Part shown: in pieces, positions 1-9,672 of the stretch
How the letters are laid out: each line of letters opens with the position of its first letter
Numbering within the stretch: the first letter of the stretch is position 1
DNA from: Nocardia camponoti
Lineage (GTDB): Bacteria > Actinomycetota > Actinomycetes > Mycobacteriales > Mycobacteriaceae
Direction: 5' to 3'
DNA length: 64,000 nt
Assembly (NCBI RefSeq): GCF_014646135.1
Contig: NZ_BMMW01000003.1
Coordinates: forward strand, 593,025-657,024
Notes under the pieces: model-generated
Told to the model about the DNA's origin: nothing
What the model saw: only the letters and a program-made list of their open reading frames with translations
The model's database searches: none
Translations under genes and position numbers: made by a program

Positions 1-960
1 CTTCCGCTTGCCCGCGCGAACCAGCATTTCCGCCGCGCTCACGCCATATCGCTCGGCCTGACGCTCAGCATGCTTCAAAAAGCTCGAGTACACACCCGCG
101 TAGCCCATCATCAGCGCCTGACGGTCAAGCAAGCACTCCTGCGGCATGATCGGGCGCACCACATCCTCGGCCGCATCCGCGATCGCGAAGAAGTCGATGC
201 CGGTCTTCACGCCCAACTTGTCGCAAACGCCAACGAAGGCTTCGACCGGGGTGTTGCCCGCGCCCGCACCGAATCGCCTTGCGCTGCCGTCGATTTGGGT
301 CGCGCCAGCGCGCACCGCGTATACCGAGTTCGCGACGGCGAGGTCAAGATTCTCGTGGCCGTGGAAGCCGACCTGGGCGTCATCGCCCAGTTCCGCGACC
401 AGCGCGGCAACGCGATCCGACACCTGCTCAAGCACAAGGGCGCCCGCCGAGTCGACGATGTACACGCACTGGCAGCCCGCATCGGCCATGATCCGCGCCT
501 GCTTCGCCAGGAACTCCGGCGGCTGCGTGTGCGACATCATCAGGAAGCCAACGGTCTCTAACCCCAGGTCACGGGCGTAACCGAAGTGCTGGATCGACAC
601 GTCCGCCTCGGTGCAGTGCGTCGCGATCCGACAGATCGACGCCCCGTTGCCCTGCGCGATCTTGATGTCTTCCTTCACCCCGACACCGGGAAGCATGAGG
701 AAGGCGATCTTCGCGTCGCGCGCCGTTTCGGCGGCGATCTTGATGAGGTCCTGCTCAGGGGTCCGCGAGAAACCGTAGTTGAACGACGAGCCGCCGAGGC
801 CGTCGCCGTGGGTCACCTCGATGACCGGCACGCCAGCACCGTCGAGCGCGGCGACGACGTCGCGCACCTCTTCGGCGGTGAATTGGTGCCGCTTGTGATG
901 CGAGCCGTCGCGCAGCGACGTGTCGGTGATGCGGATGTCAAGGGAATCGGAATAGACCAT
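1..960 (-). CDS. hsaF: 4-hydroxy-2-oxovalerate aldolase HsaF (3' end outside window)
   Basis: Pyruvate-dependent class II aldolase that splits 4-hydroxy-2-oxoacids to pyruvate plus an aldehyde, the last carbon-carbon cleavage of sterol ring A/B degradation. The frame is open from the ATG at 958-960 to the window edge (320 codons; the family has about 345 residues), so only the C-terminus is missing. Visible signatures: ITDTSLRDGSHH near residue 12 (metal/substrate motif), HTQPPEF, VYIVDSAGAL and GFHGHENLDLAVANS with the metal-binding HGH. An SD (GGAG) lies in the 11-nt gap after hsaG. HsaF normally forms a channelling complex with HsaG; the adjacent hsaG and hsaE fit this. Identification is firm. 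Confidence 0.95.
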   Translation of the reverse strand, partial: MVYSDSLDIRITDTSLRDGSHHKRHQFTAEEVRDVVAALDGAGVPVIEVTHGDGLGGSSFNYGFSRTPEQDLIKIAAETARDAKIAFLMLPGVGVKEDIKIAQGNGASICRIATHCTEADVSIQHFGYARDLGLETVGFLMMSHTQPPEFLAKQARIMADAGCQCVYIVDSAGALVLEQVSDRVAALVAELGDDAQVGFHGHENLDLAVANSVYAVRAGATQIDGSARRFGAGAGNTPVEAFVGVCDKLGVKTGIDFFAIADAAEDVVRPIMPQECLLDRQALMMGYAGVYSSFLKHAERQAERYGVSAAEMLVRAGKRK

Positions 961-971
961 CGGAAAGCTCC

Positions 972-1871
972 TCACACCGAAAGAATCTGGGCGGCAATGA
1001 CTTCGCCGACGCGCGTGGCCGCCGCGGTCATGATGTCGAGGTTGCCCGCGTACGGCGGCAGGAAGTCGCCAGCGCCTTCGACCTCAACGAACACCGAAAC
1101 CTTCGCCAGCCCGCCCGAGACGACCGACGGCTCGTCGAACTGCGGCTCGTTGAGCAGGCGATATCCGGGAACGTACTGCTGAATATCGGCGACCATGCGG
1201 TGGATCGACGCGCTGATCGCCGCCTGATCCGCGTCTTCGGGGATCGCGCAGAAGATGGTGTCGCGCATGATCATTGGCGGTTCGGCCGGGTTCAGGATGA
1301 TGATCGCCTTGCCACGCTCCGCGCCGCCGATGGTCTCGACACCGCGCGACGTGGTCTTGGTGAACTCGTCGATATTCGCACGGGTACCGGGCCCGGCGGA
1401 CACCGACGACACCGACGCGACGATCTCCGCGTACGCGACCGGCACCACCCGCGACACGGCGGCGACGATCGGAATCGTTGCCTGGCCACCGCAAGTGATC
1501 ATGTTGACGTTGGGCGCATCAAGCAGCGAGTCGAGGTTCACCGGCGGGACAACGGCAGGCCCGACGGCGGCGGGCGTGAGGTCGACCGCGCGAATCCCCG
1601 CCTCCGCATAGCGCGGAGCGGCGGCGCGATGCACATACGCCGACGTCGCTTCGAAGACCAGGTCCGGCTTCTCGGCTTGGGCGAGCAACCAGTCGACACC
1701 CTCAGCGGACGTCTCAAGCCCGAGCCCACGAGCCCGCTTGAGCCCCTCGCTATCGGGGTCGATGCCGATCATCCAGCGCGGCTCGATCGACTCCGACCGC
1801 AGCAGCTTGTACAGCAGGTCGGTACTGATGTTGCCGGATCCGACGATCGCGGCGGTGACGGGGCTATTCAC
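972..1871 (-). CDS. hsaG: acylating acetaldehyde/propanal dehydrogenase HsaG
   Basis: Converts the aldehyde released by HsaF into the acyl-CoA using NAD and CoA. It has 299 residues, normal for the family. The N-terminal Rossmann motif VGSGNIST covers residues 10-17, and the catalytic cysteine is Cys127 in MITCGGQATIP. The start is GTG with a good SD (GAGGAG, 7-nt spacing). It sits between hsaE (10-nt gap) and hsaF (11-nt gap), one transcription unit. In M. tuberculosis the same trio is Rv3534c-Rv3536c, part of the KstR regulon. Confidence 0.95.
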   Translation of the reverse strand: MNSPVTAAIVGSGNISTDLLYKLLRSESIEPRWMIGIDPDSEGLKRARGLGLETSAEGVDWLLAQAEKPDLVFEATSAYVHRAAAPRYAEAGIRAVDLTPAAVGPAVVPPVNLDSLLDAPNVNMITCGGQATIPIVAAVSRVVPVAYAEIVASVSSVSAGPGTRANIDEFTKTTSRGVETIGGAERGKAIIILNPAEPPMIMRDTIFCAIPEDADQAAISASIHRMVADIQQYVPGYRLLNEPQFDEPSVVSGGLAKVSVFVEVEGAGDFLPPYAGNLDIMTAAATRVGEVIAAQILSV

Positions 1872-1881
1872 GATGCACTCC

Positions 1882-2667
1882 TCATGCGAAAGACAAACGG
1901 ACCGAACCGAGTCCGGTGAAGTCGGCGGTGAAGTCGTCGCCTGGGCGCGCGTCGATGGCGCGTGTGCACGACCCGGGCAGCACGATGTCGCCCGCCTTCA
2001 GCCGCACGCCAAAGCTCGCGACCTTGCGCGCCAACCATGCGACCGCGATCAGCGGATCGCCGAGCACCGCGTCGCTGCGACCTTCCGCAACGACCTCGCC
2101 GTTGCGGGTAAGGACGGCGTCGATGGCGGTGATGTCGATGTCAGCGGGCGCGACGCGTTCGGTGCCGAGCACGAAGCCAGCCGACGACGCGTTGTCGGAA
2201 ATGGTGTCGGCGAGACCGATTTTCCAGTCGGTGATGCGCGAATCGATGAGTTCGATCGCGGGCGCGTAGGCGACGGTGGCGGCGAGCACGTCTGCCTCGG
2301 CGCAGTCTTCGCCTGGAAGGTCTTCGCCCAGCACGAAACCCACTTCCACCTCGACGCGCGGCAACAGGTACCGCGACGTATCCACTGGCCGGTCCTGGAA
2401 CACCTCCATGTCGGCGAGCAGGTGGCCGTAGTCGGGTTCATCGACGCCCATCATCTGCTGCATCGCCAGCGACGACAGCCCGACCTTGTGGCCAACGACT
2501 TTCGCGCCCGCGCGGAGTTTGCGCTGGATATTGAGTAGTTGGATCTCGTAGGCGTCGACCACGTCGATGGCGGGATGGCGATCGACCAGCGGCGACACGG
2601 CGACCCGGTCGGTTTCGGCGCGAGCCAATTCATCGGCGAGCTCGGAACGCAGCGCGTCAGAAAGCAC
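1882..2667 (-). CDS. hsaE: 2-hydroxypenta-2,4-dienoate hydratase HsaE
   Basis: Hydrates the dienoate released from sterol rings A/B to 4-hydroxy-2-oxoacid, the substrate of HsaF. It has 261 residues. It carries the fumarylacetoacetate-hydrolase-like fold signatures of the MhpD/HsaE family: VGHKVGLSS near residue 70 and VEVEVGFVLGEDL, whose acidic residues bind the divalent metal. The start is GTG at 2665-2667, chosen because TAGGAGG lies 5 nt upstream. First gene of hsaEGF, divergent from kstD. The 137-nt spacer holds one perfect and one imperfect KstR operator. Confidence 0.95.
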   Translation of the reverse strand: MLSDALRSELADELARAETDRVAVSPLVDRHPAIDVVDAYEIQLLNIQRKLRAGAKVVGHKVGLSSLAMQQMMGVDEPDYGHLLADMEVFQDRPVDTSRYLLPRVEVEVGFVLGEDLPGEDCAEADVLAATVAYAPAIELIDSRITDWKIGLADTISDNASSAGFVLGTERVAPADIDITAIDAVLTRNGEVVAEGRSDAVLGDPLIAVAWLARKVASFGVRLKAGDIVLPGSCTRAIDARPGDDFTADFTGLGSVRLSFA

Positions 2668-2721
2668 GCGGACCTCCTAAGACAACAGGCGTGCCGGCCG
2701 GAGTCGGCCGAACACCAAAAC

Positions 2722-2735
2722 TGTAACGGGTTGCC
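2722..2735. promoter_or_regulatory. imperfect KstR operator, hsaE side
   Basis: TGTAACGGGTTGCC matches the KstR consensus TnnAACnnGTTnnA except for the last base. It lies 54 nt upstream of the hsaE GTG, so it could control the hsaEGF direction while the perfect site at 2790 controls kstD. This assignment is inferred from the consensus only. Confidence 0.5.
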
Positions 2736-2789
2736 GGGCCAAATATCAGCCCTTCTTCCAGACAACATAGCGCAAACGCGCCCTGATTC

Positions 2790-2803
2790 TATAACGTGTT
2801 CTA
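2790..2803. promoter_or_regulatory. KstR operator overlapping the kstD promoter/start
   Basis: TATAACGTGTTCTA is an exact match to the KstR consensus TnnAACnnGTTnnA. It ends one base before the kstD ATG at 2805. Its left half (TATAAC) could double as a -10 element for a leaderless kstD mRNA. Bound repressor would then cover both promoter and transcription start. KstR itself is encoded at 18177-18791. Confidence 0.85.
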
Positions 2804-2804
2804 C

Positions 2805-4493
2805 ATGAGTGATCGGGAATACGATGTGGTGGTTGTCGGCAGCGGCGCCGCCGGAATGACCGCCGCGCTCACCGCGGCACATCGCGGGCTGAGCGTGGTG
2901 TTGTTGGAGAAGGCGCCCTACTACGGCGGATCGACGGCGCGGTCAGGCGGTGGCGTGTGGATTCCGGGCAACAAGGCGTTGCGCGCGTCGGGCCAACCCG
3001 ACGATCGCGACGACGCGCGGACCTACCTCCACAGCATCATCGGCGACGTTGTGCCTGCCGAAAAGATCGACACGTTCCTCGATCGCGGCGCTGAGGCGTT
3101 CGACTTCGTGCTCGACCACAGCCCGCTCAAAATGACCTGGGTGCCGGGCTATTCCGACTACTATCCCGAAGCGCCGGGCGGACGTGGCAGCGGACGCTCG
3201 TGCGAACCAAAACCGTTCAACGCCAAGGTACTTGGGCCCGAACTGGCCAACCTCGCACCGCCGTACGCGAAGGCTCCACTGAACGTGGTCGTCACCCAGG
3301 CCGACTTCGTTCGCCTCAACCTCATCCGTCGTCACCCGAAGGGGATCATGCGGGCGCTGCGCGTTGGCGCGCGCACGTACTGGGCGAAGGCAACAGGAAA
3401 GCACCTGCTCGGGATGGGACAGGCGATCATCGCGGCGATGCGAAAAGGGCTGCTCGACGCGGGCGTTCCGGTGCTGCTTGATACCGCGTTGACCGAGTTG
3501 GTGATGTCGGATGGGCGCGTGACCGGGGTCAAGGCGCTTAGCAATGGCGAGCCGGTCACGTTCACCGCGCGACACGGCGTCGTCCTTGCTAGCGGCGGGT
3601 TCGAGCACAACGCGGAGATGCGCGCGAAATACCAGCGCGCGCCGATCGGCACTGAGTGGACAACCGGCGCGGTCACGAATACCGGCGACGGAATCGCGGC
3701 CGGTTTGGCGATCGGTGGCGCGGTCGACTTCATGGAGGACTCCTGGTGGGGCCCAACGACTTTCAAGGCCGGCAAACCGTGGTTCGCGCTGGCTGAGCGC
3801 AACCTGCCGGGCACCATCATGGTCAACGACCGCGGCGAGCGGTTCGGCAACGAGTCGGCGCCCTACGTCGAAGCCGTACACACGATGTATGGCGGCAAGT
3901 ACGGCCAGGGCGAAGGGCCGGGCGAAAACATCCCCGCGTGGCTCGTTTTCGATCAGCGCTACCGCGACCGCTACATCTTCGCGGGTTTGCAACCGGGACA
4001 AAAGATTCCGTCGCGCTGGATGGAGAACGACAACATCGTGAAGGCCGACACCATCGAGGCGCTCGCCGACCGCATCGGCGTGCCCGCTGACTCGCTCGCG
4101 TCAACTGTGCAGCGGTTCAACGGCTTTGCCGCATCCGGTAAGGATGAGGACTTCGGGCGCGGCGACAGCCACTACGACCGCTACTACGGCGACCCGACGG
4201 TGAAGCCGAACCCGTGTCTGGCCGAGCTGTCGCATGGGCCGTTCTACGCTGCGAAAATGGTGCCCGGCGACCTTGGCACGAAGGGTGGCCTTGTCACCGA
4301 TACAGCGGGACGCGTACTGCGCGAAGACGATTCGCCGATCGACGGCCTCTACGCGGCGGGTAACACCAGTTCACCGGTGATGGGCCACACCTACGCGGGC
4401 CCCGGCGCGACGATTGGCCCCGCGATCGTGTTCGGCTACCTCGCCGTTCTCGACATCCTCGCGAAGAAGGAGGGCAAGATCCATGCCCATTGA
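2805..4493 (+). CDS. kstD: 3-ketosteroid delta-1-dehydrogenase KstD
   Basis: FAD enzyme that introduces the C1-C2 double bond into 3-keto-4-ene steroids, the step that together with 9-alpha-hydroxylation opens ring B. It has 562 residues, matching M. tuberculosis KstD. Seen: N-terminal FAD fold VVVGSGAAGMTAAL (residues 7-20), GGSTARSGGGVWIPGN, and the C-terminal flavin/substrate motif GHTYAGPGATIGPA. ATG 2805 is preferred over the in-frame GTG at 2796 because the FAD motif follows at once and the GTG lies inside the operator. It overlaps the next gene by 11 nt. Identification is firm. Confidence 0.96.
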   Translation: MSDREYDVVVVGSGAAGMTAALTAAHRGLSVVLLEKAPYYGGSTARSGGGVWIPGNKALRASGQPDDRDDARTYLHSIIGDVVPAEKIDTFLDRGAEAFDFVLDHSPLKMTWVPGYSDYYPEAPGGRGSGRSCEPKPFNAKVLGPELANLAPPYAKAPLNVVVTQADFVRLNLIRRHPKGIMRALRVGARTYWAKATGKHLLGMGQAIIAAMRKGLLDAGVPVLLDTALTELVMSDGRVTGVKALSNGEPVTFTARHGVVLASGGFEHNAEMRAKYQRAPIGTEWTTGAVTNTGDGIAAGLAIGGAVDFMEDSWWGPTTFKAGKPWFALAERNLPGTIMVNDRGERFGNESAPYVEAVHTMYGGKYGQGEGPGENIPAWLVFDQRYRDRYIFAGLQPGQKIPSRWMENDNIVKADTIEALADRIGVPADSLASTVQRFNGFAASGKDEDFGRGDSHYDRYYGDPTVKPNPCLAELSHGPFYAAKMVPGDLGTKGGLVTDTAGRVLREDDSPIDGLYAAGNTSSPVMGHTYAGPGATIGPAIVFGYLAVLDILAKKEGKIHAH

Positions 4494-5343
4494 TCCCCAA
4501 CTGGCTCTCGGCGCGGAACTTCCCGCGCGCACCTTCGCGTGGACCGCGACCGACGTGCAGCTTTACCACCTCGGCATCGGCGCGGGCGCACGCCCGCTCG
4601 ACCCGACCGAGTTGCGCTACCTGGCCGACGAAACCCCGTGTGTCCTTCCCACTTTCGCGACAGTAGCGCCGACCTTGGGCGAAACCGAAGCCCCGAAGGT
4701 GCAGTTCCCCGGCATCGACATCGACCTCGCGAATGTGGTCCACGGCCACCAGGAAGTGGTTGTCCACCGGCCGATCCCCGCGACGGGCAAAGCGTCGAGC
4801 ACCGGCCGCATCAGCGAGCTCTGGGACAAAGGCGCGAACGCGGTAATCGTGCAGGAACAGACCGTGGTCGATGAAGATGGCGAGCCACTGTGGACGGCGC
4901 GCTCGTCGATCTTCGCGCGAGGCGAAGGTGGTTTCGGCGGCGAACGCGGCCCGAGTGCGAAGACAGAACTCCCCGACCGCGCCCCGGATGCGGAGCTACT
5001 GACCCCGACGCTCCCCCAGCAAGCCCTGCTGTATCGCCTCTGCGGCGACCGCAACCCGCTGCACAGCGACCCGGAATTCGCGGCCAAGGCAGGCTTCCCC
5101 GCGCCGATCCTGCACGGTTTGTGCACGTACGGTGTGGTCGCGAAGGCCATGACGGATGCGTTCGTTGACGGCGACCCGGCTCGCGTCGCAGCGTTCCGCG
5201 CTCGCTTCGCGGGCGTGCTGTATCCGGGCGAAACCCTACGGACGCGGGTGTGGCAGGACGGAAACGAGCTCACCGCCGTCGTGACGGTGGTGGAACGGGA
5301 AGACGCACCGGTCCTCAGCGACGTGGTGTTGCGTATCGCGTGA
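4483..5343 (+). CDS. MaoC-like enoyl-CoA hydratase (Rv3538 type)
   Basis: 286-residue double hot-dog hydratase of the type 2 enoyl-CoA hydratase family. The C-terminal half has the hydratase-2 motif CGDRNPLHSDPEFA followed by GFPAPILHGLCTYG, containing the catalytic Asp and His. The N-terminal half is the substrate-binding pseudo-domain. It follows kstD with an 11-nt overlap, exactly as Rv3538 follows Rv3537 in M. tuberculosis, so a role in hydrating a sterol side-chain enoyl-CoA is likely. The exact substrate is inferred. The start at ATG 4483 follows GGAGG. A perfect hairpin terminator follows immediately. Confidence 0.88.
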   Translation: MPIDPQLALGAELPARTFAWTATDVQLYHLGIGAGARPLDPTELRYLADETPCVLPTFATVAPTLGETEAPKVQFPGIDIDLANVVHGHQEVVVHRPIPATGKASSTGRISELWDKGANAVIVQEQTVVDEDGEPLWTARSSIFARGEGGFGGERGPSAKTELPDRAPDAELLTPTLPQQALLYRLCGDRNPLHSDPEFAAKAGFPAPILHGLCTYGVVAKAMTDAFVDGDPARVAAFRARFAGVLYPGETLRTRVWQDGNELTAVVTVVEREDAPVLSDVVLRIA

Positions 5344-5348
5344 CCAGC

Positions 5349-5380
5349 GGTTGAGGCGCGCTAATCAGCGCGCCTCAACC
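5349..5380. terminator. bidirectional terminator hairpin
   Basis: A perfect 14-bp inverted repeat (arms 5349-5362 and 5367-5380, loop AATC) lies between the convergent MaoC gene and the membrane-protein gene. It overlaps the latter's stop codon. There is no long U-tract, so termination efficiency is inferred. Confidence 0.65.
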
Positions 5381-5845
5381 AGCCTGGTCGGCCTTCGCCG
5401 ACTCGGGAGCTTCAACCACCGGCTTGCGCCCAGCCAAGCCGGCGATCACCACCGCGTAAATCAGCACGATCAACACCGGCGCCGCCAGCGGTGCCCACAT
5501 CAGCTCAACCGGGACAAGCGCCGCTGTCGCCGCCGCGATCGTAAACAAAATCGCGCCGCCAACCGACGGAATCGTCGTCGGCACGACACCTTCCGGCGCA
5601 TGCAGCACCGCCGCGTTCAGCAGGTACGTTGTCGCGACCAATCCCGTTGCCGCAGCGGCAATTACGCCGACGTCGTCCGAAAACGCGATAGCCGCGATTA
5701 CCACGAGCACCGCGACAACAGCCGCCGTCCGGTACCACCAACTGGCGATCACCAACGCGAGCGAAACCACCCCAGCGAGCGGATTCACCAACGCGACAGC
5801 GGCAACGAGCAGCAGCCCGGAAAGCAGGGCGAGAAATCGCGTCAT
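5375..5845 (-). CDS. small integral membrane protein
   Basis: 156 residues, nearly all hydrophobic, with about five predicted transmembrane segments (starting MTRFLALLSGLLLVAAVAL) and a short polar C-tail. No family recognised. The ATG at 5843-5845 overlaps the stop of the upstream DUF58 gene (ATGA). It is therefore the last gene of the DUF4129-membrane-moxR-DUF58 operon and probably works with it. A longer upstream reading of the frame exists but lies inside the DUF58 gene and has non-protein-like composition. Confidence 0.7.
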   Translation of the reverse strand: MTRFLALLSGLLLVAAVALVNPLAGVVSLALVIASWWYRTAAVVAVLVVIAAIAFSDDVGVIAAAATGLVATTYLLNAAVLHAPEGVVPTTIPSVGGAILFTIAAATAALVPVELMWAPLAAPVLIVLIYAVVIAGLAGRKPVVEAPESAKADQAG

Positions 5846-7112
5846 CGACGCACCCGCACCGTCCGCCGCCGCTCCGGCAGCAACTTCATCGCCTGATCCA
5901 ACCTCGTATCCTCCGGCCACGCGATGATATCGACGCCGACCGTGCCCATGTCCCGGTACATCGCCGCCCGTTCCAACTGCCACATCTTCGCCATCGTGTC
6001 GTCGAGTCCTTCGGCGAACGGCGTGCCGCGCAGGACGTCGACAGCGACTACCACGTGACCGCGTTTGCGCAGGTCAATGAGGGCCAAGGCGAACTGGGTG
6101 TCGAGCAAAGTCGTAAACGCGACAACGATCGCGCCAATCGGCACCGCCGCGTGCGGGGCCAACGTGCCGGTGGTTTCGACGTGCTCGTCGCCAACGCCAA
6201 GCACGGTGTCGACGATGCGGTAGAACTGCCTGCGGCCGATGTCGGGACGCAACCAGCGCGGTTGTTCGCCGAGGCAGACCACGGCCGTGCGGTCACCCGC
6301 CTGCAACGTCGACTGCACAACCTGGGCGGCGCCACGCACCGAAAGTTCAAGCGACGCCGACGCTGGACCGGGTGCCTGCTGCGAAGTATCAACTAGCACA
6401 ACAACATCCGCCGACCGGTTCGTGAATCGCTCGGTGATGTACAACCGGCCACGTCGCGCCGAAACCGGCCAGTTCACCGTGCGCAGCTGGTCGCCCGGCG
6501 CGTACGCGCGGATGTCGGCGTACTCAACGCCCGGCCCATGCCGACGGGTGAGGTGCGTACCGATGCGATCGGGAAGTTCGGTGCGCGGCAAGCGCATTCG
6601 ATGCGGATCGGCGATCGGATAGACGAAAACCTGCGCCGCGGGCACTTCCGCCGTCGCGACAGCGAGCCCGGCCGGACTCAAGGCCGACACCTTCACTGTC
6701 ACCGGGTAGCGCCCCCAGCGCGCGGCCGAAACCGCGAGCTCAAGTCCTGCGGGCGCGCCGCCGGAATCGTGCGCTTCCTCGACGGTCAGTTCCATGCCTT
6801 TGATCGGCAGCGCCGTCATCCGCAACAGCGCGTGACCTTCTTCAACGAAGGCCGCGATGCTGCTGTGCACCTCTTCGGTTTCAAAGCACCGCACGGTCCC
6901 GCTGCCGTCGACCTGCACGCGCGTGCGTGCCTGTTGGAAGGGCGCGGTCGCGAGCACGCCGAGCATGGGCGCGGCGAAGATGACCAACTGCCACTGTCCG
7001 CGCACGACGGCGACGACGAGCGCGACGGCAGCGCACCCGGCGAGGATGAAAACGAGCGGCGCTGGCCGCCACCGTAGTTCGACCTCGACCGACCGCGATT
7101 CGTCGCGATGTC

Positions 7113-7116
<4 letters not shown>
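5842..7116 (-). CDS. DUF58 domain membrane protein
   Basis: 424 residues. Two transmembrane helices lie at about residues 17-60, followed by a beta-rich region and then the DUF58 / vWA-like core. The core is marked by YAPGDQLRTVNWPVSARRG and VVVLVDTS, whose Asp-x-Ser resembles a MIDAS start. DUF58 proteins pair with MoxR AAA+ ATPases, which are thought to act as chaperones on vWA partners at the membrane. The start ATG 7114-7116 overlaps the moxR stop (ATGA), showing translational coupling. Function beyond the pairing is unknown. Confidence 0.85.
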
Positions 7117-8075
<959 letters not shown>

Positions 8076-8098
8076 CGTCTCGCCTCTAACCCCTCACA

Positions 8099-8629
8099 TC
8101 ACATGGTCTGTAGGCGGCGCAGGATCTCGTCCAGTGCCGCTCTACCGGGTGCGCGACCGGTGTGGTCACGCAACGCCGCGTTCGCCGGATCCACCCATCG
8201 CCACAGTTCGGGTCCGAACTGCAACTGCCCTGCGGCTTCGGTGGCTTTGCGGTCTTTGGAGATCCGCATACCGGTGGACAACTCAAATTCCTTGGCCAGC
8301 AGTGGCCGAAGGTGTCGGTCCCAGTCGGCGCGCGTGCCGTCGGCGCGCGCGGTCAACATTTGGGCGCGTGCTTGCCAGCGGTCGAGCATTTCGGCGGGAC
8401 CGTTGTCGATGTACTCGGGCAGCGGTGCTTCCCGAATCACGCGGTAGCGCATCGACCAGACAAGCGAGCACAGCACGATCGCGACGGGCGCGCCGACGGC
8501 AAGACCGACCATCGTCGGCGCGAAGACCGCGAGCGCGGCTTCGATCGCGACAACGATGATGATGGCCCAGATCGCCATCGCCTTCCGATTCGCTGGGGGC
8601 GCTTCAACTTCCTGCGTCACCGTGATCAT
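8099..8629 (-). CDS. two-helix membrane protein of the MoxR cluster
   Basis: 176 residues. Two adjacent transmembrane helices span about residues 18-60, followed by a soluble, moderately basic C-terminal domain. No known family recognised. The ATG at 8627-8629 overlaps the stop of the upstream DUF4129 gene (ATGA), so it is translated in tandem with it. Its position between DUF4129 and MoxR suggests a structural partner of that complex; this is inference from context. Confidence 0.7.
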   Translation of the reverse strand: MITVTQEVEAPPANRKAMAIWAIIIVVAIEAALAVFAPTMVGLAVGAPVAIVLCSLVWSMRYRVIREAPLPEYIDNGPAEMLDRWQARAQMLTARADGTRADWDRHLRPLLAKEFELSTGMRISKDRKATEAAGQLQFGPELWRWVDPANAALRDHTGRAPGRAALDEILRRLQTM

Positions 8630-9609
8630 GCGGGCACCAACCTTCGCTGGAGATCGGCCAAGACGATGCGAAGTAGCTGCTCGGCGCGCATGCGCTGCCA
8701 CTCAAGCATCGAGTGCGGGCTAAAGCGGGCTTCTTCGAACAGCGCGACCAACTCGCGGGCCGACGCGTCGTGCAGCACGCCACTTTCAAACGCGCGCGCG
8801 AGCACTTCCATCGGGGTGTCCGATGCCTGCGGGCGGGCGGCGTTGTCGCTGGAGAGGCCGCGTTCCATCGCGGCGTAGCAGGCGATGATCGCGGTGCGCG
8901 GGTCCTGGCCGGACATGTTGATCGCGGCGAGGCCCATTTCGGCGGCGCGGGTGAGCGAGTCGACGTCGGTGTTCGTCGGTTCTTCAACCGGCGTGGGCGC
9001 GGGAATTGGCTTGCGTCGCGCGGCAATCGCGACGACGAGCAGCCCGATCAACGACAGGCCGATCAACGTGAGCGCGAGCCCGACCGCGATGAACAGCGCG
9101 GTGCCGGTGAGTTCGGACGCGCCCGGACCGGGGTCGGCGGTGATCGAATCGGCTGGCGTTGGCACCGGACCCGAGCCTTCGGCGACGGTTTCCGCGCTTG
9201 GCTGGATCGGCCCGCGTGCGCCAGGCAGCAGGAACAGGCAGGTGACGCCACCCGCGAAGACGAGCGAGACCGTCGCGACGAGCACCGGGCCGAGGACGGT
9301 GAGCCTGCGCCACTGGAACGCGGGCATAGCGTCGTGTTCGGCAACCGGCATCGCGAGCGGCAGTCGGTGCTGGCTTGCGATGACCCCGGCAACGAGGATG
9401 ACGACCGAAACGAGCAGCAGCACGGGCATCACCGCGACGAGAAGGGGCGACGCGTGCTCAGTGCGATTGCTTGCTCCGGGCATGGTGCCGCTCAACGCGA
9501 ACGTGGCCGCAGCGACCAACACGATCACGACGACCGCTCGCGTAATAGGTTGATTCACCCCGATCACTGCATTACCGCCAAACCCCGAAGCTTCACAAAA
9601 CAGCCACAT
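8626..9609 (-). CDS. DUF4129 domain membrane protein
   Basis: About 310-327 residues with four hydrophobic segments and a C-terminal DUF4129 region (IIACYAAMERGL through ELVALFEEARFSPH). DUF4129 proteins recur beside MoxR and DUF58 genes, and some carry transglutaminase domains; none is seen here. The start is uncertain: ATG 9609 lacks an SD, while GTG 9567 or 9558 would remove a poorly conserved leader. First gene of the operon. Confidence 0.75.
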   Translation of the reverse strand: MWLFCEASGFGGNAVIGVNQPITRAVVVIVLVAAATFALSGTMPGASNRTEHASPLLVAVMPVLLLVSVVILVAGVIASQHRLPLAMPVAEHDAMPAFQWRRLTVLGPVLVATVSLVFAGGVTCLFLLPGARGPIQPSAETVAEGSGPVPTPADSITADPGPGASELTGTALFIAVGLALTLIGLSLIGLLVVAIAARRKPIPAPTPVEEPTNTDVDSLTRAAEMGLAAINMSGQDPRTAIIACYAAMERGLSSDNAARPQASDTPMEVLARAFESGVLHDASARELVALFEEARFSPHSMLEWQRMRAEQLLRIVLADLQRRLVPA

Positions 9610-9656
9610 AGTTACATGGCGAGCGAGCGCCCCGGGAGTAAATGGCGATATTAGGG

Positions 9657-9670
9657 TTACTCGCGAGTAA
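9657..9670. promoter_or_regulatory. 14-bp perfect palindrome upstream of the DUF4129 operon
   Basis: TTACTCGCGAGTAA is its own reverse complement. It lies between zapE (stop 9673) and the start of the DUF4129-moxR operon. It has the size and symmetry of a TetR-type operator, but the regulator is unknown. Confidence 0.4.
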
Positions 9671-9672
9671 AA

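Noticed and set aside
9559..9609. N-terminal MWLFCEASGF extension of the DUF4129 protein as a signal sequence
   Set aside because: No SD or leaderless promoter precedes ATG 9609, and the first real membrane helix starts after GTG 9558, so the extension is probably not translated.
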